Source of the DNA: Phaeobacter gallaeciensis
GTDB lineage: Bacteria > Pseudomonadota > Alphaproteobacteria > Rhodobacterales > Rhodobacteraceae
Direction: 5' to 3'
DNA length: 64,000 nucleotides
NCBI RefSeq assembly: GCF_001678945.1
Contig: NZ_CP015124.1
Location: forward strand, 1,848,501 to 1,912,500
Part shown: positions 53,406 to 64,000 of the stretch, piece after piece
Position numbering within the stretch: the stretch's first letter is position 1
How the letters are laid out: each line of letters starts with the position of its first letter
Notes under the pieces: generated by a model
Database searches by the model: none
The model's input: the letters and a program-made list of their open reading frames with translations, nothing else
Told to the model about the DNA's origin: nothing
Position numbers and translations under genes: made by a program

Positions 53406-54911
53406 ATGAAACGCTTTCTGATCCCCGCGACCGTTCTTGCGCTCAGCGCTGCAGCTGCGCATGCAGACAAGTCCGAAGACGTGCTGAATGTGGCCTTCAC
53501 CAAAGAGCTGGAGAACGTCGACAGCTACTTCAACTCCTCCCGTGAAGGCGTTGTGCTGCAGCGCGCGGTCTGGGACGGTCTGATCTACCGCGATCCCATC
53601 ACCAACGAATACAAGGGTAACCTTGCAACCTCGTGGGAGTGGATCGACGATCTGACGCTGGAGCTGAAACTGCGTGAAGGCGTGACCTTCCACAACGGCG
53701 AACCCTTTGATGCGGACGATGTGGTCTACACCGTGAACTTCGTTGCCGAAGAACAGAACGGCGTGAAGACCCAGCGCAACGTCAACTGGATGAAATCGGC
53801 CGAGAAGATCGACCAGTACACCGTGCGCATTAACCTGAAGGCCCCCTTCCCCGCCGCGATCGAATTCCTCTCCGGTCCGGTCTCGATGTATCCGAATGAA
53901 TATTACGCCGAAGTCGGTCCCTCGGGCATGGGCCTGGAGCCCGTCGGCACCGGTCCCTACAAAGTGGTTTCGGTCGACCCGGGCAAGCATTTCGTGCTGG
54001 AGAAATACGAAGGCTACCACGACAGCCCCAAAGGCCAGCCCGAAGTCGGCACCGTCGACATCCGCACCATCCCCGATGTGAACACGCAGATGGCGGAACT
54101 GTTCAACGGCTCGCTGGATCTGATCTGGCAGGTGCCGTCTGATCTGGCGGAAAAGCTGGAGCAGATGGGCAAGTTCACCGTTGCCAACGAAAGCACCATG
54201 CGCATCGGTTATCTGACGCTGGATGCCGCCGGTCGCACCGGTGAAGACAACCCCTTCACCGACGTACGCGTGCGCCGCGCGGTGGCCCATGCCATCGACC
54301 GCGAGGCATTGGTTTCGGCGCTGCTCAAAGGTAAGAGCCAAGTGATTTCCACCGCCTGCTTCCCCAGCCAGTTCGGCTGCGATCAGGATGTGGTCTCCTA
54401 TGAATACGACGTCGAAAAAGCCAAGGCCCTGCTGGCCGAAGCGGGATACCCCGATGGGTTCAAGACCGAGTTCTACGCCTACCGCAACCGCGACTACGCC
54501 GAAGCGATCTCCAGCTTCCTGAACGCTGTCGGCATCGACACCGATTTCAAGATGCTGCAGTACTCTGCCCTGCGCGAACTGCGCATGAAGAGCGGCACGC
54601 CGGTCTCCTTCCAGACCTGGGGCTCCTACTCGATCAACGACACCTCGGCGATCACCAGCCAGTTCTTCAAGCTCGGCTCGCTTGACGATGCCCGCGACGA
54701 AGAAGTTGCCGGCTGGCTCGATACCGCTGACAGCGCCACCGATCCCGAAGTGCGCAAGGAAAACTATTCCAAGGCACTGAAAAAGATCGCGGATCAGGCC
54801 TATTGGGTGCCGATGTTCTCCTACAACACCAACTACGTCTTCTCCCAGGATGTGGCCTACACCCCCACTGCCGATGAAGTTCTGCGCTTCACCGACATGG
54901 AATGGAAGTAA
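53406..54911 (+). CDS. Peptide ABC transporter substrate-binding protein (SBP family 5, operon B)
   Basis: 501 residues with a signal peptide (MKRFLIPATVLALSAAAAHA, then DKSE). Family 5 landmarks are LTLELKLREGVTFHNGEPFDADDVVYTVNF, GTGPYKVVSVDPGKHFVLEKYEGY and VRRAVAHAIDREALV. Ribosome site GGAG 6 bases upstream. It is the receptor for the operon B transporter. The downstream gamma-glutamyltransferase suggests gamma-glutamyl peptides as ligands, which is inference. Confidence 0.94.
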   Translation: MKRFLIPATVLALSAAAAHADKSEDVLNVAFTKELENVDSYFNSSREGVVLQRAVWDGLIYRDPITNEYKGNLATSWEWIDDLTLELKLREGVTFHNGEPFDADDVVYTVNFVAEEQNGVKTQRNVNWMKSAEKIDQYTVRINLKAPFPAAIEFLSGPVSMYPNEYYAEVGPSGMGLEPVGTGPYKVVSVDPGKHFVLEKYEGYHDSPKGQPEVGTVDIRTIPDVNTQMAELFNGSLDLIWQVPSDLAEKLEQMGKFTVANESTMRIGYLTLDAAGRTGEDNPFTDVRVRRAVAHAIDREALVSALLKGKSQVISTACFPSQFGCDQDVVSYEYDVEKAKALLAEAGYPDGFKTEFYAYRNRDYAEAISSFLNAVGIDTDFKMLQYSALRELRMKSGTPVSFQTWGSYSINDTSAITSQFFKLGSLDDARDEEVAGWLDTADSATDPEVRKENYSKALKKIADQAYWVPMFSYNTNYVFSQDVAYTPTADEVLRFTDMEWK

Positions 54912-54922
54912 GCTGATCCCTG

Positions 54923-54944
54923 CGGCGGGGCCCCGGCCCCGCCG
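54923..54944 (+). promoter_or_regulatory. Intercistronic hairpin after binding-protein gene of operon B
   Basis: Perfect 8-bp stem CGGCGGGG/CCCCGCCG with loop CCCCGG, 11 bases past the stop and without a T-run. Same position as in the other transporter operons of this window. Confidence 0.6.
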
Positions 54945-54994
54945 TCTCTGCTCCCCGCCCTGCCCGGGTGGTTCTCCCTTATCCTGCCCAGCAA

Positions 54995-55924
<930 letters not shown>

Positions 55925-55925
55925 C

Positions 55926-56822
55926 ATGACCCAGACTGCTGATCCTCTTCTTCAGGACATTATCGGCCCGACCCCAGGCCAGCTGCTGCGCAAGCGTATC
56001 TTTGGCCATCAGGGCCTGTTGATCGGCGGCGTGGTGCTCGCACTGCTCGTCATCGTCGCGCTGTTTGCCCCCTATATCGCGCCGCATGATCCCTATGCCC
56101 AAAGCCTGCTCGCACGGATGGAACCGCCGGTCTTCCTTGGCGGCACATGGGAACATCCGTTGGGCACCGACCACCTTGGCCGGGACTACCTGTCGCGCCT
56201 AATCTATGGCGCCCGCGTATCACTGATGATCGGTGTCGTGGCGGCGCTGATCTCGGGCCTCATCGGTACCGCCATGGGCGTGGCCGCAGGCTATTTCGGT
56301 GGCCGCGTCGATGCAGTGGTAACCTTCCTCATCAACGTGCGTCTGGCGATGCCCGTGGTGCTGGTCGCACTGGCCGTGGTCGCAATCTTCGGCGGCTCGC
56401 TCACCGTGGTCATCCTCGTTCTGGGCCTCCTGCTCTGGGATCGCTTCGCCGTGGTAATGCGTTCCTCCACCCTGCAGGTGCGCGGCCGCGAATATGTCGC
56501 CGCCGCCCGCGCCATCGGCTGTTCCAACACCCGCATCGTGATGTCGGAAATCATGCCCAATATCGTCAACAACCTGATCGTTGTCGTGACGCTAGAGATG
56601 GCCCACGCCGTCCTGCTCGAAGCGGCGCTGTCCTTCCTGGGTCTTGGCGTGCAACCGCCGACGCCCTCCTGGGGCCTGATGGTCTCCGAGGGCAAGCAGA
56701 TGATGCTGTTCGAACCCTGGCTGGTTCTGATCCCCGGCTTTGTGCTCTTTGCGCTGGTTCTGGCGATCAACCTGCTGGGTGATGGTCTGCGCGACGTCAC
56801 CGCACCTGAAAACCGCAACTGA
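55926..56822 (+). CDS. Peptide ABC transporter permease, DppC type (operon B)
   Basis: 298 residues, about six helices. DppC landmarks are HPLGTDHLGRDYLSRLIYGARVSLMIG and the EAA loop GREYVAAARAIGCSNTRIVMSEIMPN. It forms the channel with the preceding DppB-type subunit and powers uptake with two separate ATPases encoded after it. Confidence 0.94.
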   Translation: MTQTADPLLQDIIGPTPGQLLRKRIFGHQGLLIGGVVLALLVIVALFAPYIAPHDPYAQSLLARMEPPVFLGGTWEHPLGTDHLGRDYLSRLIYGARVSLMIGVVAALISGLIGTAMGVAAGYFGGRVDAVVTFLINVRLAMPVVLVALAVVAIFGGSLTVVILVLGLLLWDRFAVVMRSSTLQVRGREYVAAARAIGCSNTRIVMSEIMPNIVNNLIVVVTLEMAHAVLLEAALSFLGLGVQPPTPSWGLMVSEGKQMMLFEPWLVLIPGFVLFALVLAINLLGDGLRDVTAPENRN

Positions 56823-56833
56823 GGGAGGCAGGC

Positions 56834-57841
56834 ATGACTGACACACCGATACTCTCTGTCCGCAACCTGACGCTGGATATTCCCGTCGGCGGCGGCACCT
56901 TGCACGCCGTACGCGGCATCGACTTCGACCTGAATCGGGGCGAAACGCTCTGCATCGTTGGTGAAAGCGGCTCCGGCAAGTCCCTGACCTCGCTCGCGAT
57001 CATGGGGCTTCTGGGCAAGAAGATCTCGCGCAAGGCGGATCAGCTGTCCTTTGACGGCATCGACCTGATGAAGACCAGCCAACGCGGCATGCGCAAGCTG
57101 CGCGGTCTTCGCATGTCGATGATCTTTCAGGAGCCGATGACCTCGCTCAACCCGGCCTATACCATCGGCGACCAGCTTACCGAGGCGCTGCTGCTGCACA
57201 AGCCGGTGTCGAAGGATCAGGCCCGCGCCCGCGCGGTGGAACTGCTCGAAAAGGTTGGCATCACCGCCGCCGAAAGCCGCCTGTCGCAATATCCGCACCA
57301 GCTGTCGGGCGGCTTGCGGCAGCGGGTGATGATCGCGATGGCGCTGATGTGTGAGCCTGAGCTGATCATCGCGGACGAGCCGACAACCGCGCTCGACGTG
57401 ACCATTCAGGCGCAGATCCTGCGGCTTCTGGTCGATCTGCAAAAGGAACTGGGCATGGCGATGATCCTCATCACCCATGACCTGGGCGTGGTGGCCCGCG
57501 TCGCCGACAAGGTTGCGGTTATGTACGCGGGCGAGCTGGTCGAGACCGGCCCCGCCACCGCCGTCTTCCAGTCCCCGGCGCACCCCTACACCCGTGGCCT
57601 GTTGCGCTGCATCCCGGTGCCAGGCAAGACCGAGCGCGGCGCCGAACTCGGCACCATCCCCGGCATCGTGCCTTCACTGGTGGGCGATGTGACCGGCTGC
57701 CCTTTCCGCACCCGCTGCGATCATGCAGTCGCGGCCTGCCGCGAACCGATCCCGCTGCGCGAACACGCCAGTGCTGATCACAACTTCCGCTGTGTCCACG
57801 CCAATGGCCACGCCCAGAACTCCGAAGAGGTGCCCGCATGA
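56834..57841 (+). CDS. Peptide ABC transporter ATP-binding protein, DppD type (operon B)
   Basis: 335 residues. Walker A GESGSGKS (about 44-51), signature LSGGLRQR, Walker [13 protein letters not shown] and the C-terminal oligopeptide/dipeptide motif [15 protein letters not shown], whose Cys cluster is typical of DppD/OppD. Strong GAGGGAGGCAGGC ribosome site. Overlaps the next ATPase gene by 4 bases. Confidence 0.94.
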   Translation: MTDTPILSVRNLTLDIPVGGGTLHAVRGIDFDLNRGETLCIVGESGSGKSLTSLAIMGLLGKKISRKADQLSFDGIDLMKTSQRGMRKLRGLRMSMIFQEPMTSLNPAYTIGDQLTEALLLHKPVSKDQARARAVELLEKVGITAAESRLSQYPHQLSGGLRQRVMIAMALMCEPELIIADEPTTALDVTIQAQILRLLVDLQKELGMAMILITHDLGVVARVADKVAVMYAGELVETGPATAVFQSPAHPYTRGLLRCIPVPGKTERGAELGTIPGIVPSLVGDVTGCPFRTRCDHAVAACREPIPLREHASADHNFRCVHANGHAQNSEEVPA

Positions 57842-58815
57842 GCGATACTCCCGTGTTGGAACTGCGCAACGTGTCCAAGACCTATTCGGTCAAACAGGGC
57901 ATGTTTTCCTCTCCCAAGCCGCTGAAGGCGGTCAATGACGTGTCGCTGAAGATCGGCCGCGGCGAGGTCCTGGGCCTTGTCGGGGAATCCGGCTGCGGCA
58001 AATCCACCCTCGCCAAGATCCTGCTGGGCCTAGAACAGCCTACCGAGGGTCAGGTGCTGGTGGATGGCAAGGAACTCGGCGCTCAGAACCGGTCGGAACT
58101 GGCCCGCCGCATCCAGCCGATCTTTCAGGATCCCTATTCCTCGCTCAATCCGCGCAAGAGCATCTACGACATCATCTCTTTGCCGCTGCGGGTGCACAAC
58201 GTGGGTGACAGCGCCAGCCAAGAAAAGGCGGTGCGCGAGATCCTGGACATCGTCGGCCTGCCCGCGCGGGTGATGAATACTTACCCCAGCCAGATGTCCG
58301 GCGGTCAGCGGCAGCGGGTGGCGATTGCCCGGGCGCTGATCATGAAGCCCGAGATCGTCATCTGTGACGAGCCAACCTCGGCGCTGGATGTGTCTGTGCA
58401 GTCGCAGATCTTGAACTTGCTTGCAGATCTGCGCCGTGAATTCGGCCTCACCTACCTTTTCATCAGCCATAACCTTGCGGTGGTGGAACACCTCGCGAAC
58501 CGGGTGGCGGTAATGTACCTCGGCCGGATCGTCGAGGAAGCCAGTGTTGAAGGCCTGTTCGACCGCAGCCGCCATCCCTATTCCGATGCGCTGCTGCAAT
58601 CGGTGCTGACTCCGGACCCCAACAAGGGCGTGCCGGACACCCACCTGGGCGCGGCCTACCCGAACCCGATTGCGCCCCCATCAGGCTGCCATTTCCACCC
58701 GCGCTGCGCCAAGGCAATGCCCCAATGCAGCCAGGTTGCGCCGCAGACCGTTGCGACCGAAGATGGCCGCGTCGAATGCCACCTCTTTGACAGCGCCCAG
58801 ACCTCTGCGGCCTGA
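57838..58815 (+). CDS. Peptide ABC transporter ATP-binding protein, DppF type (operon B)
   Basis: 325 residues. Walker A GESGCGKST, Q-loop FQDPYSSLNPRKSI, signature MSGGQRQR, Walker B IVICDEPTSALD, and the C-terminal motif GCHFHPRCAKAMPQCSQ. It pairs with the DppD-type ATPase. The gamma-glutamyltransferase gene starts 22 bases later, in the same operon. Confidence 0.94.
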   Translation: MSDTPVLELRNVSKTYSVKQGMFSSPKPLKAVNDVSLKIGRGEVLGLVGESGCGKSTLAKILLGLEQPTEGQVLVDGKELGAQNRSELARRIQPIFQDPYSSLNPRKSIYDIISLPLRVHNVGDSASQEKAVREILDIVGLPARVMNTYPSQMSGGQRQRVAIARALIMKPEIVICDEPTSALDVSVQSQILNLLADLRREFGLTYLFISHNLAVVEHLANRVAVMYLGRIVEEASVEGLFDRSRHPYSDALLQSVLTPDPNKGVPDTHLGAAYPNPIAPPSGCHFHPRCAKAMPQCSQVAPQTVATEDGRVECHLFDSAQTSAA

Positions 58816-58837
58816 TCGGACAGAAAGGAAGACTCAC

Positions 58838-60424
58838 ATGATATCCAATCTCTCCTCGACGCAGGTGACCCGCAAGACGGTGATCGAAACCGAATACGGC
58901 GTCGTCGCAGCCCAGCACAGCCGCGCCGCCCGGATCGGGGCCGATGTGCTGGCCGCAGGCGGAGACGCGGTGGATGCCGCCGTCGCCGTCTCCTTTGCCA
59001 TCGGGGTGGTCGAACCCTGGATGAGCGGCCCGGCCGGTGGCGGCGCCGCCATGCTCTGGCGCGCTGACGAAGGGCGCGCCTATGCACTCAACTACGGCAT
59101 GCGCGCGCCTAAGGGGCTGAACGTCGCCGATTATCCGCTGTCCGGCGAAGGCAAGGCCGGCGATCTCTTCCCCTGGGAAAAGGTCGTCGAAGACCGCAAC
59201 GTGCAAGGCGCCACCGCCATTGCGGTGCCAGGCACCGTCGATGGTGTGGGCAAGGCCCACGCGCGGTTCGGCAAGCTGCCGTGGAAGGACTTGCTGCAAC
59301 CGGCCATCGCACTTGGCCGCGAGGGGCTTGCGGTGGACTGGTATGCGGCGCTGATCATCGCCTCGACCACCCGCGCGCTGGCGCAGGACGCCGACGCCGC
59401 GGCGCTGTTCCTTGAGGACGGTCAATGGCCAACCATCGCGGGCTGGACCAGCCTCGCGGACAAGCGCATCGACATGTCCAAGATGGCTGATACCCTGTCG
59501 CAGCTGGCCGAGGCCGGAGCGCGGGATTTCTACGAAGGTGACATCGCCGCCGCCATGGCCGCCGACGTGCAGGCCAAGGGCGGATCGCTCTCGGTCGAAG
59601 ACCTTGCCAGCTATCATGCAGAGCTGCAGGATCCACTGTCCTTTGCCTATCGCAACACACGCTTCGACGTGATGCCGGGGCTGACGGCGGGGCCGACATT
59701 CCGCGATGCCTTTGCCCATCTCGAAGAGGCGCTGACGCCCGGCGATCAACCGGGTGCAGAGGCCTATACCGCCTATGCCGCCGCGCTGAAGGCGGCCTAT
59801 GCCAAACGTCTGTCAGGCATGGGCGATGATGGCGAAACGCCGGATGCCCCCGGCTGCACCACGCATTTCTCGGTGGTGGACCGTCACGGCAACATGGTGT
59901 CCCACACCCAGACGCTGCTGTCGATCTTCGGCTCCCGCGTGGTGTCGCCGCAGACCGGATTGCTGATGAACAACGGCATCATGTGGTTCGACCCCGAGCA
60001 GGGCAAACCAAACTCGCTGGCGCCCGGCAAACGCTGCCTGATGAACGTCTGCCCGGTCCTGGGCGAGACAGAAAGCGGCAGCCGTTTTGCCTTTGGCGCA
60101 TCCGGCGGGCGCAAGATCGTCTCGGCCGTGGCGCAGCTTTCGTCCTTTATGGCGGACTTTGGCATGGACGTGGGCGAGGCTTTCCACCAGCCCCGGATCG
60201 ATGTGTCAGGTGGGGAGACCGTGGTCGCGGACGACAGCCTGCCCGCCGATGTGATCGCCGCGCTTGAAGCCGAGCACAACACGGTCACAACCCGCCGCGC
60301 CGTCTTCCCCTATGCCTTCGCCTGCCCGGCCGGCGTTCAGCGCAAGGAAGGCCGCAACAGCGGCTGCACCGAAATCATGTCGCCCTGGGGCGATGCCATT
60401 ACCGAACCTGTGGAGCAGAAATGA
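58838..60424 (+). CDS. Gamma-glutamyltransferase family protein
   Basis: 528 residues of the Ntn-hydrolase GGT family. The proenzyme cleavage site with the nucleophile is [10 protein letters not shown], giving Thr341. Conserved parts include [29 protein letters not shown] and FGASGGRK near the end. Canonical GGT cleaves gamma-glutamyl bonds of glutathione and similar peptides. There is no signal peptide, so unlike E. coli GGT it should work in the cytoplasm on imported substrate. Ribosome site AAAGGAAG. The M20 gene overlaps its stop by 4 bases. Confidence 0.9.
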   Translation: MISNLSSTQVTRKTVIETEYGVVAAQHSRAARIGADVLAAGGDAVDAAVAVSFAIGVVEPWMSGPAGGGAAMLWRADEGRAYALNYGMRAPKGLNVADYPLSGEGKAGDLFPWEKVVEDRNVQGATAIAVPGTVDGVGKAHARFGKLPWKDLLQPAIALGREGLAVDWYAALIIASTTRALAQDADAAALFLEDGQWPTIAGWTSLADKRIDMSKMADTLSQLAEAGARDFYEGDIAAAMAADVQAKGGSLSVEDLASYHAELQDPLSFAYRNTRFDVMPGLTAGPTFRDAFAHLEEALTPGDQPGAEAYTAYAAALKAAYAKRLSGMGDDGETPDAPGCTTHFSVVDRHGNMVSHTQTLLSIFGSRVVSPQTGLLMNNGIMWFDPEQGKPNSLAPGKRCLMNVCPVLGETESGSRFAFGASGGRKIVSAVAQLSSFMADFGMDVGEAFHQPRIDVSGGETVVADDSLPADVIAALEAEHNTVTTRRAVFPYAFACPAGVQRKEGRNSGCTEIMSPWGDAITEPVEQK

Positions 60425-61830
60425 CCGCATCTACCAGCCGCGACGGCGCAATTTCCCGTGTCAGCAGTTATTTTGACGAAGGCACCTTTCAATCCGACCT
60501 GGCCCATTGGGTCACTTACCCGACCGAAAGCCAGAACCCCGAGGCCGCGCCTGAGCTGATGCGCTACCTTGTCGAGGTGATCGAGCCCCGTCTCACCGCC
60601 TCCGGGTTTACCTGCGAGATCTTCCCGAACCCCGATCCTGCCGGTGGCCCGCTCCTGGTCGGCGAACGGATCGAGGATCCGGCCCTTACCACCGTTCTGA
60701 CCTATGGCCATGGCGATGTGATCCGCGCCCAGACCGAACAGTGGCGCGAAGGGCTGGGCCCCTTCACCCTGGTCGAGGAAGGCGATCGGCTTTATGGCCG
60801 CGGCACCGCCGACAACAAGGGCCAGCATCTGGTCAATATCGCCGCGCTGGAGGCCGTGCTGGCCGAACGCGGCAGCCTTGGCTTCAACGTCAAGATCGTG
60901 ATTGAAATGTCCGAGGAAACCGGTTCTGCCGGTCTGCCGGAATTCTTCACCGCGCAGAAGGACCGCCTGAAGGCCGACGTTCTGATCGCCTCAGACGGGC
61001 CGCGCCTGCAGCCCGACACCCCCACCATGTTCATGGGCTCGCGCGGCGGTGTCAGCTTCGACCTTGAACTCGACCTGCGCGAGGGTGCGCATCACTCCGG
61101 CAACTGGGGCGGCCTGCTGGCGGACCCGGCGATGATTCTGGCCCACGCGCTGACCACCATCTGCGACCGCCGCGGCCAGATCCAGATCCCGGAATGGCGC
61201 CCTGACAGCCTGACCGACACCGTGCGCGCCGCGCTGGACGGCCTGCCGCTCAAGGGCGACAGCGGCCCTGCGATCGACAGCGACTGGGGCGAGACCTCGC
61301 TGACCCCTGCTGAGCGAGTCTTTGGCTGGAACTCCTTCGCGGTGCTTGCAATGACCAGCGGCGTGCCGGAAGCGCCAGTCAATGCCATCGCCCCAACCGC
61401 CCGCGCCACCTGCCAGCTGCGCTATGTGGTGGGCACTGATCCCGATGACATCCTGCCCGCACTGCGCCGCCATCTGGACAAACACGGGTTCGAAAACATC
61501 AAGGTCACCCCGCATGACCGTGGTTTCTTCAAGGCAACCCGGCTGGATCCCGATCACCCCTGGGTGACCTTCGTGGCCGGATCGCTGACCGAAACCGCAG
61601 GCAAGAAACCGCATATCCTGCCGAACCTTGCCGGATCCCTGCCGAACGACAGCTTTGCCGATATCCTGGGCCTGCCGACGGTCTGGGTGCCGCATTCCTA
61701 TCGCGGATGCTCGCAACACGCCCCGAACGAACATGTTCTGAAGCCCGTCTGCCGCGACGCGCTGCGCTGCATGACCGGCCTGTTCTGGGACCTGCCGCAA
61801 GCGGACGCAGACGGCACCGCGGCCAGCTGA
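60421..61830 (+). CDS. M20 family dipeptidase (operon B)
   Basis: 469 residues. Metal-site landmarks are [10 protein letters not shown] (His), [16 protein letters not shown] (bridging Asp), [11 protein letters not shown] (catalytic and metal Glu), ASDGPRL (Asp) and SQHAPNEHV (His). The TADNKG form is typical of M20C/F-type dipeptidases and ArgE/DapE-like hydrolases. It probably completes breakdown of the peptide left by the GGT-like enzyme. It is the last gene of operon B and is followed by a strong terminator. Confidence 0.92.
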   Translation: MTASTSRDGAISRVSSYFDEGTFQSDLAHWVTYPTESQNPEAAPELMRYLVEVIEPRLTASGFTCEIFPNPDPAGGPLLVGERIEDPALTTVLTYGHGDVIRAQTEQWREGLGPFTLVEEGDRLYGRGTADNKGQHLVNIAALEAVLAERGSLGFNVKIVIEMSEETGSAGLPEFFTAQKDRLKADVLIASDGPRLQPDTPTMFMGSRGGVSFDLELDLREGAHHSGNWGGLLADPAMILAHALTTICDRRGQIQIPEWRPDSLTDTVRAALDGLPLKGDSGPAIDSDWGETSLTPAERVFGWNSFAVLAMTSGVPEAPVNAIAPTARATCQLRYVVGTDPDDILPALRRHLDKHGFENIKVTPHDRGFFKATRLDPDHPWVTFVAGSLTETAGKKPHILPNLAGSLPNDSFADILGLPTVWVPHSYRGCSQHAPNEHVLKPVCRDALRCMTGLFWDLPQADADGTAAS

Positions 61831-61851
61831 TCACCGCGCTGTATTTTGATC

Positions 61852-61889
61852 GAAACAAAGGGCCCGCGACTTTGCGGGCCCTTTGTTTC
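61852..61889 (+). terminator. Terminator of peptide operon B
   Basis: Perfect 16-bp stem, arms GAAACAAAGGGCCCGC and GCGGGCCCTTTGTTTC, 6-base loop. The T-rich arm supplies the run. It may work in both directions. Confidence 0.9.
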
Positions 61890-61974
61890 AGTTCAATTTC
61901 CCAAAAGGTCCAAGCGCGATTGAAGACTGCCAGCGCGCCATTGTTCGATGTGGCTGTTAATCATTGGTAGAACA

Positions 61975-62005
61975 CAAAAACGCCGCAGCCCTTTCGGGTG
62001 CGGCG
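61975..62005 (-). terminator. Terminator of the rRNA operon
   Basis: On the minus strand the arms CGCCGCACCC and GGGCTGCGGCG pair around GAAA with one bulge, followed by TTTTTGTG. It lies 13 bases past tRNA-fMet. Confidence 0.85.
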
Positions 62006-62018
62006 TGTTCGCTAAAGT

Positions 62019-62095
<77 letters not shown>

Positions 62096-62124
62096 GAGAT
62101 TGTTGGTTATGATCGTTAGAGAGA

Positions 62125-62275
62125 TTTTTTTGGTATTTACTAGGTTTGGCGGTGACCTACTCTCCCAGGGCTTAAGCCCAAGTACCATTGGCGCGACGGC
62201 ACTTAACTTCCGGGTTCGGGATGGGACCGGGTGTTTTGCTCGTGCTATGACCACCAAACCGAGTAAATACCAAAA
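62125..62275 (-). other. Pre-5S processing stem and competing spacer hairpin
   Basis: Bases 62125-62150 and 62250-62275 flank 5S and are complementary over about 26 bases with few mismatches (TTTGGTATTTACT on the left, AGTAAATACCAAA on the right). This is a likely processing stalk. The right strand can instead pair with a second TTTTGGTATTT copy at 62285-62295 through a 14-bp hairpin at 62265-62295. Confidence 0.6.
62144..62259 (-). rRNA. rrf: 5S ribosomal RNA
   Basis: About 116 nt on the minus strand. It begins GTTTGGTGGTCATAGC, contains the conserved CCCGGTCCCATCCCGAAC loop and GAGAGTAGGTC, and ends CCGCCAAAC. Ends are accurate to a few bases. Confidence 0.95.
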
Positions 62276-62448
62276 GCCTCCGGCTTTTGGTATTTGCGGC
62301 AGGCAGGATATTTGCGAAGCAAATGCCCGTTGCCGCAGGCCCGTTATGTCACGGGTCGTTTTCCAAAAGCGGAAGGTTTTTAGATCAACGTTTTGTCCAA
62401 GTTTCGTTTTGCTTTTTGGTGTTTACGAGACTGTCTGTTACTGGAACA

Positions 62449-64000
<1,552 letters not shown>

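Overview
The window looks like chromosomal DNA of a marine alphaproteobacterium of the family Rhodobacteraceae (Roseobacter group). The reasons are high GC, dense operons, many TRAP and ABC transporters of organic solutes, a glcDEF glycolate oxidase set, and an rrn operon ending 23S-5S-tRNA-fMet. The heat-shock promoter also fits the alphaproteobacterial RpoH consensus. Genus cannot be fixed from this window. No insertion sequence, prophage or CRISPR array was seen.

Layout. 0-20 kb is mainly core and housekeeping: the tail of a gabD-type dehydrogenase, a TetR regulator, an hsp20 gene with an RpoH promoter and a probable ROSE RNA thermometer, a trypsin-like protease, glcD-glcE-glcF, rlmH, rsfS, an MscS-type channel, leuC-leuD, leuB, a Na/Pi cotransporter and tRNA-Pro. 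20-28 kb is a carboxylate catabolic island. It holds a TRAP transporter (DctQ-DctP-DctM), a MaoC/FAS1-like hydratase and an acyl-CoA synthetase, facing an IclR regulator, a PaaI thioesterase and a CaiB-type CoA-transferase. 28-35 kb has a two-component system divergent from a phnDCEE-type ABC transporter. 35-42 kb has a TauE-type permease, a soluble GAF-PAS-PAS hybrid kinase and a second TRAP transporter.

42-62 kb is the most striking part: two peptide-uptake and hydrolysis operons arranged as mirror images. Operon A (minus strand) has an MlrC-type M81 metallopeptidase, a peptide ABC transporter with a fused double ATPase, and two M20 hydrolases. Operon B (plus strand) has a peptide ABC transporter, a gamma-glutamyltransferase-like enzyme and an M20 peptidase. 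Between them two IclR regulator genes converge, and each operon promoter carries a related TGATA/TATCA palindrome. 62-64 kb is the 3' end of an rRNA operon on the minus strand.

A recurring feature is that all five solute-binding-protein genes (two TRAP, two peptide ABC, one PhnD type) are followed by a GC-rich intercistronic hairpin before the next transporter gene. This probably sets the excess of binding protein over permease. Substrates of the transporters cannot be read from sequence and are given as inference only.
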